DNA of 60,919 bases, taken from contig JAABSI010000006.1 of NCBI GenBank assembly GCA_011390455.1, positions 1-60,919 of the forward strand. The letters are read 5' to 3'. A program made the translations under genes and the position numbers. The stretch's first letter is position 1. Each line of letters opens with the position of its first letter. The DNA is from Trueperaceae bacterium (GTDB taxonomy: Bacteria; Deinococcota; Deinococci; Deinococcales; Trueperaceae). Of this stretch, positions 1 through 7,955 are shown piece after piece. The notes below the pieces were generated by a model. The model ran no database searches and was not told the origin of the DNA. It saw only the letters and a list, made by a program, of their open reading frames with translations.

Positions 1-799
1 ACGGATCGACCACCAGCACGCAGACGTCGGCGCGGCGCAGCGCCTCCTCGGAGCGGATCGTCATCCAGCGTTCGATGTCCTCGGTCGGCTTGCGCCGGAT
101 CCCGGCGGTGTCGATGAGCACGAAGGGCCGGCCGCCGAACTCGAAGGCGACGTCGACGCTGTCGCGGGTGGTGCCCGGGATCTCGGCCACGATCACGCGC
201 TCCTCGCCCAAGAGCGCGTTCAACAGGCTCGACTTGCCGACGTTCGGCCGCCCGACGATCGCGATGCGGATCGGCGCCTCCTCGGCGACGTCCTCCTCGG
301 GCAGCTCGGGGAGCGCCTCTTCGATCGCCTCGAGCAGCTCGTACATGCCGCGGTCGTGGTTCGCGCTCGTGAAGTGGATGGCGCCGAACCCGAGCCCATA
401 GGCCTCGGAGATCGGCGCCTGCTCCTCGTGGCGCGGGTCGTCGAGCTTGGTGCCCACCAGCCACACCGGCTTGCCGAGCGCGCGCAGCCAGGCGGCGATC
501 TCCTGGTCGCCGGCGAGCACCCCCTCGCGGCCGTCGACGCAGAACAGCACCAGGTCGACGTCGCGGATCGCGCGCTCGACCTTGGTCCGGATGTCCTTCT
601 CCCAGCGGTCGCCCGACCACAGGCCGCCGGTGTCCAGCAGCGTGAAGGTGCGCCCGGAATCGAAGGCGACGGTGCCCTCCTTGACGTCGCGCGTGACGCC
701 CGGGAAGTCGTCCACCAGCGCCTCCCGCCGCCGCAGCAAACGGTTGAACAGGCTCGACTTGCCCACGTTCGGCCGACCGACCAATGCGACCTTAGGCAA
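1..799 (-). CDS. der: GTPase Der (EngA), C-terminus cut by the window edge
   Basis: Der is a double-domain GTPase needed for 50S ribosome assembly. The first 266 codons are present. The first G domain starts at residue 8 with GRPNVGKSS, followed by PGVTRD and DTGG. The second starts near residue 179 with another GRPNVGKSS, then PGTTRD and DTAG. The KH-like C-terminal domain lies beyond base 1. I chose the TTG at 799 because MPKVALVGRPNVGKSS then begins exactly as the family does, and no other in-frame start is close. The start overlaps the fmt stop by 8 bases, so it is the last visible gene of the cdaA-cdaR-def-fmt-der operon and is probably translated by coupling. Identification is secure; the TTG start is likely. 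Confidence 0.95.
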   Translation of the reverse strand, partial: MPKVALVGRPNVGKSSLFNRLLRRREALVDDFPGVTRDVKEGTVAFDSGRTFTLLDTGGLWSGDRWEKDIRTKVERAIRDVDLVLFCVDGREGVLAGDQEIAAWLRALGKPVWLVGTKLDDPRHEEQAPISEAYGLGFGAIHFTSANHDRGMYELLEAIEEALPELPEEDVAEEAPIRIAIVGRPNVGKSSLLNALLGEERVIVAEIPGTTRDSVDVAFEFGGRPFVLIDTAGIRRKPTEDIERWMTIRSEEALRRADVCVLVVDP

Positions 800-1745
800 G
801 GTGCACCCCCTCCGTGACGCGCGCGCCGTTCGCCCAGGCGCGGGCCCCCATGCGCGGCTTGCCCGCGGCTTGCACCTCGGTCAGGCGGACGGCGCCATCG
901 CCGCAGGCGACCACGACGCCCTCGGCGTCGACACCGAGCACCGTACCCGGTACGCCGGCGCCGTCCACCTCGCTCAGCACGTGCACCTTCAGGACCGCGT
1001 CCGCCCACGTGCACCAGCTCCCCGGCCAGCCGGCCACCCCGCGGTGGCGGTCGACGACCCGGCGGGCCGGCTCCGCCCAGCGGATCCGGCCGTCCTCGCG
1101 CGTCAGGCGCGGCGCCAGCGTGGCGGCCGCGTCGTCCTGCGGCGTGCTCGGCAGGCGCCCCAACGCCAAGAGGGCGAGCGCCTCGAGGAGCGCCTGGGCG
1201 CCCAGGTCGGCCAGCGCCGCGAGCAGCACCGGCGCGTCCTCGTCGGGGGCGATCGCGCGCTCGCGTCGGAGCCGCACCGGTCCCGTGTCGAGCCCCGCCT
1301 CGGTCTGCATGATCGACACGCCGGTGGTCGCGTCGCCCGCGATGAGCGCGTGCTGGACGGGCGCCGCCCCGCGCCAGCGCGGCAGCAGGCTCGCGTGCAC
1401 GTTCAGGAAGCCCTCGCGCGGGACCTCGAGCAGCGCCTTGGGGAGGATCTGCCCGTACGCGGCGGTCACGGCGACGTCGAGGTCGTGTGCGGCGAGCGCC
1501 TCCAGGAAGGCGGCGTCGCGTCGGAGCTTCTCGGGCTGGGCGAGCGCCAAGCCCAGATCGCGCGCGCGGCGCGCGACCGGCGGCGCCTGGTGCCGCAGGC
1601 CCCGGCCCACCGGGCGATCGGGTTGGGCGACGACCAAGCGCACGTCGTGGTGCGCGTGGAGCGCTTCGAGCGTCGGCAGGGCGAACTCCGGGGTGCCGAA
1701 CAGGGCGACGCGCAGCCGCGGGGTGCTCAGGGCCATGGCGCTCAT
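792..1745 (-). CDS. fmt: Methionyl-tRNA formyltransferase
   Basis: Fmt transfers a formyl group from 10-formyl-THF to Met-tRNAi in the cytoplasm, the step that precedes initiation. The 317 residues match the usual length of about 315. The N-terminus VALFGTPEFALPTL is typical. Near residue 115 is FLNVHASLLPRWRGAAPVQ, which holds the catalytic Asn and His, followed by GLDTGPV with the catalytic Asp. The C-terminal OB-type domain is shorter on motifs but complete. The ATG at 1745 overlaps the TGA of def (ATGA), so def and fmt are translationally coupled, a common bacterial pairing. A second ATG three codons later is an alternative start. Confidence in function is high. Confidence 0.96.
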   Translation of the reverse strand: MSAMALSTPRLRVALFGTPEFALPTLEALHAHHDVRLVVAQPDRPVGRGLRHQAPPVARRARDLGLALAQPEKLRRDAAFLEALAAHDLDVAVTAAYGQILPKALLEVPREGFLNVHASLLPRWRGAAPVQHALIAGDATTGVSIMQTEAGLDTGPVRLRRERAIAPDEDAPVLLAALADLGAQALLEALALLALGRLPSTPQDDAAATLAPRLTREDGRIRWAEPARRVVDRHRGVAGWPGSWCTWADAVLKVHVLSEVDGAGVPGTVLGVDAEGVVVACGDGAVRLTEVQAAGKPRMGARAWANGARVTEGVHLA

Positions 1746-2350
1746 GGCCACGGCGCGGCGGGCGCGCCGGCGTCGCGCAGCGCCCGCAGGTGCGCCTTGG
1801 CGTCGCGCTGCATCTCGGCCAACTCGGCTCGGTGCTCCTCCATCAGGCGGCGGCGCTCGGGTTCGTTCAAGCGGTCGAGGAACAGCACCCCGTCCAGGTG
1901 GTCGAGTTCGTGCTGGACGGCCTTGGCGTGGTTCCCTTCGGCGACCACCTCGTGCCGGCCCCCGAGCACGTCTTGGTACCGCACCACGAGCCGCGCCGCT
2001 CGCTTGACGTCGGTGTAGATGCCCGGGATCGACAGGCACCCTTCCACGTCGACGCGCACGCCGTCGTGCTCGACGATCTCCGGGTTGACGTAGACGACGC
2101 AGTGGGCGCGTTCGGTGCCCGGTTCGTGCTCCTCGTCGGGATCGAGCAGGCCGGCGTAGGTGCCCGCCAGCGCGAAGGCGCGCACGCCCACCCCGACTTG
2201 GGGGGCGGCGAGGCCGGCGCCCTGCGCTTCGAGCATGGCGTCGATCAGACCGTCCCCCAGGCGCGCCAGCTCGCTCCCGAAGGCGGTGACGGGGCGCGTG
2301 CGGCGGCGCAGGACGGGATCGCCGAAGAGTCGGATGGGGAAGGTGGTCAC
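1742..2350 (-). CDS. def: Peptide deformylase
   Basis: Deformylase removes the formyl group from nascent proteins using a metal ion. All three motifs are visible: GAGLAAPQVG at residues 44-53, EGCLS at 103-107 with metal ligand Cys105, and QHELDHLDG, whose HELDH (147-151) supplies the two His ligands and the catalytic Glu. At 202 residues it is a bacterial type with an extended basic C-terminal helix. The start is GTG at 2350 with GGAG eight bases upstream. It lies 37 bases after cdaR and overlaps fmt by four bases, in the middle of the cdaA-cdaR-def-fmt-der operon. Identification is secure. Confidence 0.97.
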   Translation of the reverse strand: MTTFPIRLFGDPVLRRRTRPVTAFGSELARLGDGLIDAMLEAQGAGLAAPQVGVGVRAFALAGTYAGLLDPDEEHEPGTERAHCVVYVNPEIVEHDGVRVDVEGCLSIPGIYTDVKRAARLVVRYQDVLGGRHEVVAEGNHAKAVQHELDHLDGVLFLDRLNEPERRRLMEEHRAELAEMQRDAKAHLRALRDAGAPAAPWP

Positions 2351-2387
2351 GGGCGGGCTCCAGCGGTGCGCGGCGACGCGGACGGCG

Positions 2388-3320
2388 TCAATCGGCGAGG
2401 GGAATCGGCGTGTACGCGACGCTGACGGTCGGTGCCTCGAGGGCGAACACGCCCTCGGGGAGCGCCAGCGTCAACGGACGAGTATAGCGGCCCCCCGCAG
2501 GGATCTCCGTCGGGAGCTGAACGACGGCCTCCACGACCGAGAGCCCGTCGAGCGTCGTCGCGGGGCCGGTGACCAGCACGTCGGTCGGGGCGCCCTGCAG
2601 GTCGCTCCAGCCCGGTGCGCTCGGCGGGACCACCACGAGCGGGACCCGCCGCTCGACGCGCACGGGTTCGACGGCGATCGCCACCGCCACCCGGTCGGGG
2701 GCGACCGCCACGTCGAGGACCGGGCGGCCGGTGGCATCGACCGCGTAGGGCGCCACGGTGGTGGCGAGCGCCGTGCGCGCGTCTTCCGCCGCGACGGGCG
2801 CCACCACGGCCACCACGCGCTCGACGACCGCCGCGCGGCCGCGCACCTGGGCCGTCTCGGGGGTCGCGGTCGCCGCGAGGCGCTCGTCCGGCCCCAGCGC
2901 ACCGGCGACGGTCACGCGGACCGGGACCTCGGCGATCGCCACCGTCTCGAGTTCGCCGATGACCTCGCTGGGCGTCACCCGTTCGAGCACGATCCCCTGG
3001 GGCGGCGCGATCGACACCTCCACCTGGAACGCCCCCACCACGTCGGTGAGGTCGAGCACCGCGTCGAAGCTCTCGGGGCGCAACCGGTCGATCCGGTTGC
3101 TCGTACCGGACACGGTCACCTCGACGAGCTCGGGGAGCCCCACCGCCAACCGGTCGGCGTCGAGCCCCTCGACCACCAGGGGGACGAGCAGCGAGCGCTG
3201 CGCGGTGGTCGTGGCGTCGGTCGCGACGATCAGCCAGACGAGGAGCGCCACCGCCACCGCGCCCAGCTTCCGGGGCCAGTGGTGGACCAGGCGACGCCCC
3301 AAGTGCACGAGCCGGTTCAC
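2388..3320 (-). CDS. cdaR: YbbR-domain regulator of the diadenylate cyclase (CdaR)
   Basis: CdaR proteins anchor extracytoplasmic YbbR repeats beside the membrane cyclase CdaA and modulate c-di-AMP synthesis. The 310-residue product has one membrane segment (about residues 18-34, LGAVAVALLVWLIVATD). About four beta-rich YbbR-like repeats follow, with recurring patterns such as VTVSGTSNRIDRLRPESF and EVPVRVTVAGAL. The start is GTG at 3320, sharing GTGA with the cdaA stop, which fits the usual cdaA-cdaR coupling. The common third partner glmM is not next door; def follows instead. YbbR sequences diverge strongly, so the call rests on both the repeat pattern and the position after cdaA. Confidence 0.88.
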   Translation of the reverse strand: MNRLVHLGRRLVHHWPRKLGAVAVALLVWLIVATDATTTAQRSLLVPLVVEGLDADRLAVGLPELVEVTVSGTSNRIDRLRPESFDAVLDLTDVVGAFQVEVSIAPPQGIVLERVTPSEVIGELETVAIAEVPVRVTVAGALGPDERLAATATPETAQVRGRAAVVERVVAVVAPVAAEDARTALATTVAPYAVDATGRPVLDVAVAPDRVAVAIAVEPVRVERRVPLVVVPPSAPGWSDLQGAPTDVLVTGPATTLDGLSVVEAVVQLPTEIPAGGRYTRPLTLALPEGVFALEAPTVSVAYTPIPLAD

Positions 3321-4063
3321 GGGCCGTACACCTCCCGGAGGGCCGCCTGAACCGCGGCCGGCGCGATGTCGACCCGCAGGGCGCCGTCGCGCGCCACCGA
3401 CACGGTCCCGCGCTCCTCGCTCACCACGAGCACCAACGCGTCGCTCACCTCGGACAGACCGAGCGCGGCGCGGTGTCGGGTGCCGAGCTTGGCCGCCCAA
3501 CCGTCGGCCGGCTCTCGATCGCTGAGGGGGAAGATCGCGCCCGCGTGGGTGATGGTGTCCTCCTTGACGATGACGGCGCCGTCGTGGAGCGGACCGCGGC
3601 TCGCGAACAGGGTCTGGATCAGAGCCGCCGTGACCGGCGCGCCGACGAGCGCTCCCGGGCGGCCGTACTCGCGCAGCGGCGTGCTGCGCTCGATCGCGAT
3701 GAGCGCACCGACGTTCTGCGACGCCAGTTCGCGCACGGCCGTCATCAGCTCCTGGACCGGGTCGGACCCGACGTCGGGGCGGCGTCGACCGCGACCGAAG
3801 CGCTCCAACGCCGCCCGGAGCTCGGGCTGGAACACGACGACCACGGCCAGGAACGCCACGGGCGCCAGCCGATCGAACACCGCGCCGGTAGCGTCGAGAC
3901 CCAACTGCGTCGCCAAGAACCAGAGCCCGGTGAGCGCGGCCAGCCCACGGAACACGTTCCAGGCGCGCGACCCGATCAACAGGGCGTACGACTGGTAGAT
4001 CAACGTGGCGAGCACGAGGACGTCGACGACGTCCAGCAGGCCGAAGCCCTCGAACAGGTCCAA
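3317..4063 (-). CDS. cdaA: Membrane diadenylate cyclase CdaA (DAC domain)
   Basis: CdaA condenses two ATP into the second messenger c-di-AMP. Residues 8-80 form about three membrane segments (DVVDVLVLATLIYQSYALLI, LAALTGLWFLATQLGL, LAPVAFLAVVVVFQPEL). The DAC domain follows, with the signature DGA at 161-163 and RHR at 196-198. Length (248) is slightly below the usual 270. It is the first gene of the operon cdaA-cdaR-def-fmt-der. A TACCAT -10 box at 4140-4135 would give a leader of about 65 bases with TGGAGG as ribosome site, so this gene is not leaderless. Function is secure. Confidence 0.95.
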   Translation of the reverse strand: MDLFEGFGLLDVVDVLVLATLIYQSYALLIGSRAWNVFRGLAALTGLWFLATQLGLDATGAVFDRLAPVAFLAVVVVFQPELRAALERFGRGRRRPDVGSDPVQELMTAVRELASQNVGALIAIERSTPLREYGRPGALVGAPVTAALIQTLFASRGPLHDGAVIVKEDTITHAGAIFPLSDREPADGWAAKLGTRHRAALGLSEVSDALVLVVSEERGTVSVARDGALRVDIAPAAVQAALREVYGP

Positions 4064-4259
4064 CGGGGCGCCTCCAGGGCGGATGGGGGTACGGATCGTG
4101 AGCCGTGCGTCGGGAACGGCGTTCCGGTCGCGTCATGGTACCACGGGGTTCCCGGGGTACACTCGCGATGCATGCACACGACGTCGCTGCCCGAGCGGGC
4201 GCCCGTCGTGGTCCCGCCGCCTCCGGCGCGCGGTGCGTGTGGAACAGGGAGGAACCGCT
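4064..4259. promoter_or_regulatory. Divergent promoter region cdaA / prfB
   Basis: Two outward-facing -10 boxes sit 17 bases apart: TACCAT (4140-4135) for cdaA on the minus strand and TACACT (4158-4163) for prfB on the plus strand. No convincing TTGACA-like -35 box is visible. The prfB side has a leader of about 90 bases. It contains ATG codons at 4168 and 4172 directly after the -10 box, and GGGAGG (4247-4252) before the GTG start at 4260. Confidence 0.5.
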
Positions 4260-5361
4260 GTGGAACCGCTACGCCAGCGACTCGATGCCCTCCGGGGGTA
4301 TCTTTGACCTCGTCGGGAAGCAAGCTCGTCTTGCTGAGCTCGAACCCGAACTGAACGACCCCGCGCTCTGGAACGATACCGACCGGGCGCGCGCGGTGAA
4401 CACCGAGGCCACCCGGCTGCGCAAGGTGGTCGACGCCTACCAACGCATCGCCGACGACGTCGCCGGCCTCGAGGAGCTCCGCGAGATGGCGGGGCCGGAG
4501 GACGAGGGCGACCTCGACGTCGAGGAAGCACGTGTCTCCGACGAACTCGACGCGCTCTACCGCGAGACCCTCTTCCAGGGCGACCACGTCGACCGTGCAG
4601 CCATCGTCACGATCAAGCCGGGCGCAGGTGGGACCGAGTCCTCGGACTGGGCCGGCATGCTGCTGCGCATGTACCGGCGCTTCGCCGAACGGGGCGGCTA
4701 CAAGGTCGAGCTCCTCGACGCGGTCGGCAACGACGCCGCGCCCAACGGCATCGACTACGCGCAGATGATCGTCCGCGGCGAGCGCGCCTTCGGCATGCTG
4801 CAGCCCGAAGGGGGCGTCCACCGGTTGGTGCGCATCAGCCCCTTCGACAGCCAGAACCGCCGCCACACCAGCTTCGCCGCCGTCGAAGTGATGCCCGAGA
4901 TCGACGACGCGATCGAGATCGCGATCGATCCCAAGGACGTGCGCGTCGACGTCTACCGCTCCTCGGGGCCCGGCGGCCAGTCGGTCAACACCACCGATTC
5001 GGCGGTGCGCGTCGTCTACCTGGGCGGGACCCCCGACGAGATCGTCGTCACCTGCCAGGACGGCAAGTCGCAGATCAAGAACCGCGAGAAGGCGATGACG
5101 GTGCTGCGCTCGCGGCTGTGGGAGCGCGAGGAGCGCCGGAGGCTCGAGGAACAGATGAAGGCGCGCGGCACCCAGAAGGCGATCGAGTGGGGCTCGCAGA
5201 TCCGCTCGTACGTGCTGGACAAGCAGTACGTCAAGGACCACCGTACCGGCGCCATGCGCCACGACCCGGACCACGTGCTGGACGGCGACATCGAGGGCCT
5301 CATCTGGGCCGGGCTCGAGTGGCAGGCCAAGGGGGCGATCGCCGCGCCCGACACGGACTGA
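4260..5361 (+). CDS. prfB: Peptide chain release factor 2, expressed through a programmed +1 frameshift
   Basis: RF2 recognises UGA and UAA stops and triggers peptide release. Translation starts at GTG 4260 behind GGGAGG and gives VEPLRQRLDALRGYL. It meets an in-frame TGA at 4305-4307 and continues in the +1 frame from GAC at 4306, giving DLVGKQARLAELEPELNDP. The total is 366 residues against 365 in E. coli. RISPFDS (about residue 192, anticodon-mimic region) and GPGGQSVN (about 238) with the catalytic GGQ are present. The next gene, a phosphoesterase, follows after 13 bases. An alternative leaderless ATG at 4168 reads into the post-shift frame without a stop, but its N-terminus does not resemble RF2. 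Confidence 0.96.
4293..4308 (+). other. Programmed +1 frameshift site of prfB
   Basis: The bases CGG GGG TAT CTT TGA C match the E. coli site (AGG GGG TAT CTT TGA C) except for the first base. All parts are present: the internal Shine-Dalgarno-like GGGGG at 4294-4298, a 3-base spacer, the slippery CTT, the poorly terminated TGA followed by C, and an Asp codon in the new frame. This is the known RF2 autoregulation: scarce RF2 makes UGA decoding slow and favours the shift. Confidence 0.95.
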
Positions 5362-5374
5362 GGGGGCCGGCGGG

Positions 5375-6070
5375 ATGCGCGTCCTGGCGTTGTCGGACGA
5401 GGTCTCGCCGGTCGTCTATTCCGAGAACTTCCCCCGCAACCTGCCGCCGTTCGACGTGGTGCTGTGCGCGGGCGACCTCCCGGGTTACTACCTGGAGTTC
5501 CTGGCGAGCAAGCTCCGCACGCGACCGGTCTACGTCGTCGGGAACCACGCGAACGCCTATCTGCGGAGCGCGGACGATCCGACCGTCGTGCGCCTGCCGG
5601 GTGGGTGCACGAACGTGCACGGCGACGTGGTCGAGGTCGAGGGGCTGCTGGTCGCCGGCTTCGAGGGGAGCGCGCGCTACCGGCCGGGGCCGCATCAGTA
5701 CACCGAGGGCGCGTACGCCCGGATGGCCGCCCGGCTCGCCCCCAAGCTGGCGTGGAACCGGTTCCGGCACGGACGTGCGGTCGACGTGCTGCTGACCCAC
5801 GCACCGCCCATGGGCCCGCACGAGGGCGACGACTTCCCGCATCGCGGCGTGCCCGCCTTCAACCGCTTCCACCGTCGTTGGCGGCCGGCCGTGCACGTCC
5901 ACGGCCACGTGCACCTGAACGGTGCCAACGCCCCGCGCGAGTACGCCACCGCCGAAGGGGTGCGGGTGATCAACGCCTTCGACTTCACGCTCTTCGAGAT
6001 CGACCTCGAGGCCCGGCGCGAAGACGCGCGGCGCAAGGATCCGAGGCGCAAGGACGCGCGGCGCAGCTGA
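5375..6070 (+). CDS. Calcineurin-type metallophosphoesterase with a basic repeat tail
   Basis: A 231-residue hydrolase of the calcineurin-like superfamily. Metal-site motifs appear in order: LALSDEVSP (Asp8), CAGDLPGYY (about 31-34), VVGNHANAY, LLTHAPPMGP and HVHGHVH. Substrate is unknown; relatives act on nucleotides, phosphodiesters or phosphoproteins. The last 20 residues are a charged repeat, RREDARRKDPRRKDARRS, which looks like a nucleic-acid or membrane-contact tail and is not part of the fold. It follows prfB by 13 bases and is probably cotranscribed. The start ATG 5375 has GGGGG upstream. Confidence 0.85.
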   Translation: MRVLALSDEVSPVVYSENFPRNLPPFDVVLCAGDLPGYYLEFLASKLRTRPVYVVGNHANAYLRSADDPTVVRLPGGCTNVHGDVVEVEGLLVAGFEGSARYRPGPHQYTEGAYARMAARLAPKLAWNRFRHGRAVDVLLTHAPPMGPHEGDDFPHRGVPAFNRFHRRWRPAVHVHGHVHLNGANAPREYATAEGVRVINAFDFTLFEIDLEARREDARRKDPRRKDARRS

Positions 6071-6146
6071 CGACCGCCGGCGCCTGGGCCGGTCGGCCCT
6101 CGCGGCCGGCAACGGCCGGTGGCCCGGTCTCGGAGTACCGTGGGGC

Positions 6147-7358
6147 ATGCCCGATGCCGAGCACGACTTCGTTCCGCCCATCGTCGGCGACGCCACCCCC
6201 CGCCCCCCGAGCATCTGGCGCGCGCTCCTGGACGAGCCCGTGCTCGCCGGCGGCGCCGTGCCCTGGCTCGCGCCCGCGGCGCTCGATCACGTCGGCGATC
6301 CCGACGGGGAGCGGGTCGATCTGGTCGTCGGTCGGCCCGTCGTGGTGCCGCGGCTGGCCCGCGGCCACGTGCGCGTGCGCGGAGCGGACCGCATCGACTT
6401 CCTGCACGGCCAACTGAGCCAGGACGTGCGCGGCCTGGCGGAGGGCGCGGCCGACGCCGCGCTCCTGCTCGACCACAAGGGGCGTCCGCGGGCGGGCCTC
6501 ACCGTCCACCGCCGTTCCGAGGACCTCTACCTCGCGATCGAGGACGGCCACGGCCCCACGGCGTTGGCCGAGCTCGAGGCGCACGTCGTGTTCGATCAGG
6601 TCGAGCTCGACGACGTGGCCGAGGCGGCGGTGGGCGAGCGCGGGTTGGTCGCCTTCACGCTCGTCGCGGGCGACCTCGAGGGCGCCGTCCGCGCGCTCGA
6701 AGCCGCGTTCCCTGCGCTCACCGCCGACGCCGTCGGCGTCGCGGTCGAGGAGGGGCGGACCGCGACCGTGCCGATCGCCGACGGCGATGCGAGCGTGCTG
6801 CTGCGCTTCGGCGCCCTGGGTTCGCTCGCGACCGTCGACGTCGCGCTCCTGGCGCGCGACCTGCGCGAGCCTTGGCACGCGCTGCTCGCCGCAGGGGTAC
6901 GCCCGGTAGGCGAGCGGGCGCTCACCGCGGCGCGCGTGGCGCACGGCGTCGCCACCGTGCGGGCCGAAGGCGCCCACGGCCTGCCGCAGGAGACGGGCCT
7001 CGGCGACCGCGTGCACCCGCGCAAGGGCTGCTACCTGGGGCAGGAGATCATGGCGCGGATCGAGGCGCGCGGCCGCTTGCGCCGCGGGCTGTACGGCCTG
7101 ACGCTCGACGGACCGCTCCCGTCGTTGGGGTTGGCGGCGGCCTGGCGCGTCGAGGACGCCGAGGGCACCGCGATCGGCGCCGTGAGCAGCGCGGCCCCCG
7201 CCCCCGACGGCGAAGGCTGGTGGGCGCTGGCCGTGCTTCGCCACGACGCGGCCGAAGCGGCTGCCGACGCCCCCGGCTTCCCGTGGCGGGTGCGCATCGA
7301 CGGCGACGTGCCGCCGCTCGGCCCGGACGCGGTGGGCGCGGCGTTGCGGCAACTCTGA
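6147..7358 (+). CDS. ygfZ: YgfZ/GcvT-type folate-binding protein
   Basis: YgfZ proteins bind tetrahydrofolate and support assembly or repair of Fe-S clusters, for example in MiaB. The diagnostic KGCYLGQE with its conserved Cys lies near residue 293. It is preceded by [10 protein letters not shown] and an N-terminal GcvT-like half containing [11 protein letters not shown] and [12 protein letters not shown]. The 403 residues exceed E. coli YgfZ (326) because of an N-terminal extension of about 70 residues. A TACCGT -10 box at 6136-6141 lies 5 bases before the ATG, so the mRNA is probably leaderless. Family assignment is firm; the biochemical role is by analogy. Confidence 0.9.
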   Translation: MPDAEHDFVPPIVGDATPRPPSIWRALLDEPVLAGGAVPWLAPAALDHVGDPDGERVDLVVGRPVVVPRLARGHVRVRGADRIDFLHGQLSQDVRGLAEGAADAALLLDHKGRPRAGLTVHRRSEDLYLAIEDGHGPTALAELEAHVVFDQVELDDVAEAAVGERGLVAFTLVAGDLEGAVRALEAAFPALTADAVGVAVEEGRTATVPIADGDASVLLRFGALGSLATVDVALLARDLREPWHALLAAGVRPVGERALTAARVAHGVATVRAEGAHGLPQETGLGDRVHPRKGCYLGQEIMARIEARGRLRRGLYGLTLDGPLPSLGLAAAWRVEDAEGTAIGAVSSAAPAPDGEGWWALAVLRHDAAEAAADAPGFPWRVRIDGDVPPLGPDAVGAALRQL

Positions 7359-7455
7359 GCTCGGCGCGCGCGCCGGTCGCGCGTCGGGCTGGGTCCCGGA
7401 CCCGGTCCGCGCCGGTGCGGTACGCTGCGGGCCGCTCGTACGGAACCACCCACCC

Positions 7456-7875
7456 ATGATCCAACCGCCCATCCGCGTCCTCATCGCCAAGCCCGGCCTC
7501 GATGGCCACGACCGGGGCGCGAAGGTCGTCGCGCGCGCGCTGCGGGACGCCGGTATGGAGGTCGTCTACACGGGCCTGCGCCAGACCGCCGCCTCGATCG
7601 CGGTCGCGGCCCTCCAGGAGGACGTCGACGCGGTCGGCCTGTCCGTGCTCTCCGGGTCCCATCTCCACCACTTCGCGGAACTCGTCGCCGAGCTCCGCGC
7701 CGCGGGTCTGGACGACGTCCTCGTGTTCGGTGGCGGCATCGTCCCGGACGCCGATCGTCCGGAGCTCGAGCGCCTGGGCGTCGGCGCGGTGTTCGGTCCG
7801 GGCACCGACACCCACGCCGTCGTGGCGTACCTCGAGGCCGAGGTGGCGGCCCGCCGGGCGGGTGGCGACCGATGA
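7456..7875 (+). CDS. Cobalamin-binding small subunit of methylmalonyl-CoA mutase type
   Basis: A stand-alone 139-residue B12-binding domain, as found in two-subunit acyl-CoA mutases. [17 protein letters not shown] carries the DxHxxG motif whose His coordinates cobalt. [11 protein letters not shown] and [10 protein letters not shown] supply the remaining nucleotide-loop contacts. The catalytic large subunit is not in this window, so the exact partner (methylmalonyl-CoA or a related mutase) is inferred. A TACGCT box at 7421-7426 gives a leader of about 23 bases before ATG 7456. No clear ribosome site is visible. Confidence 0.88.
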   Translation: MIQPPIRVLIAKPGLDGHDRGAKVVARALRDAGMEVVYTGLRQTAASIAVAALQEDVDAVGLSVLSGSHLHHFAELVAELRAAGLDDVLVFGGGIVPDADRPELERLGVGAVFGPGTDTHAVVAYLEAEVAARRAGGDR

Positions 7876-7909
7876 ACCCCGTGCTCACGTCCCTCTCAAC
7901 GGCGCACGA

Positions 7910-7955
7910 TATTCTCACGTTCGCAATGCCCGGACCCGAGGCCCAGCGCCCGTGA
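7910..7955 (+). promoter_or_regulatory. Promoter box and 9-codon leader ORF before the LysM/M23 gene
   Basis: TATTCT at 7910-7915 is a good -10 box. Ten bases on, an ATG at 7926 opens MPGPEAQRP and stops at TGA 7953-7955. This TGA overlaps the GTG start (7952) of the peptidase gene as GTGA. That is the same junction used between operon genes here, so the mini-ORF may deliver ribosomes to the GTG by termination-reinitiation. Translation of the mini-ORF is an inference. Confidence 0.4.

Noticed and set aside
3473..4354. Plus-strand open frame crossing the cdaA/prfB region
   Set aside because: It is antisense to cdaA and its composition (Arg/Asp/Glu-rich without domain pattern) is that of a shadow frame. 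Only its last 60 codons, from ATG 4172, are kept as a question in the prfB finding.
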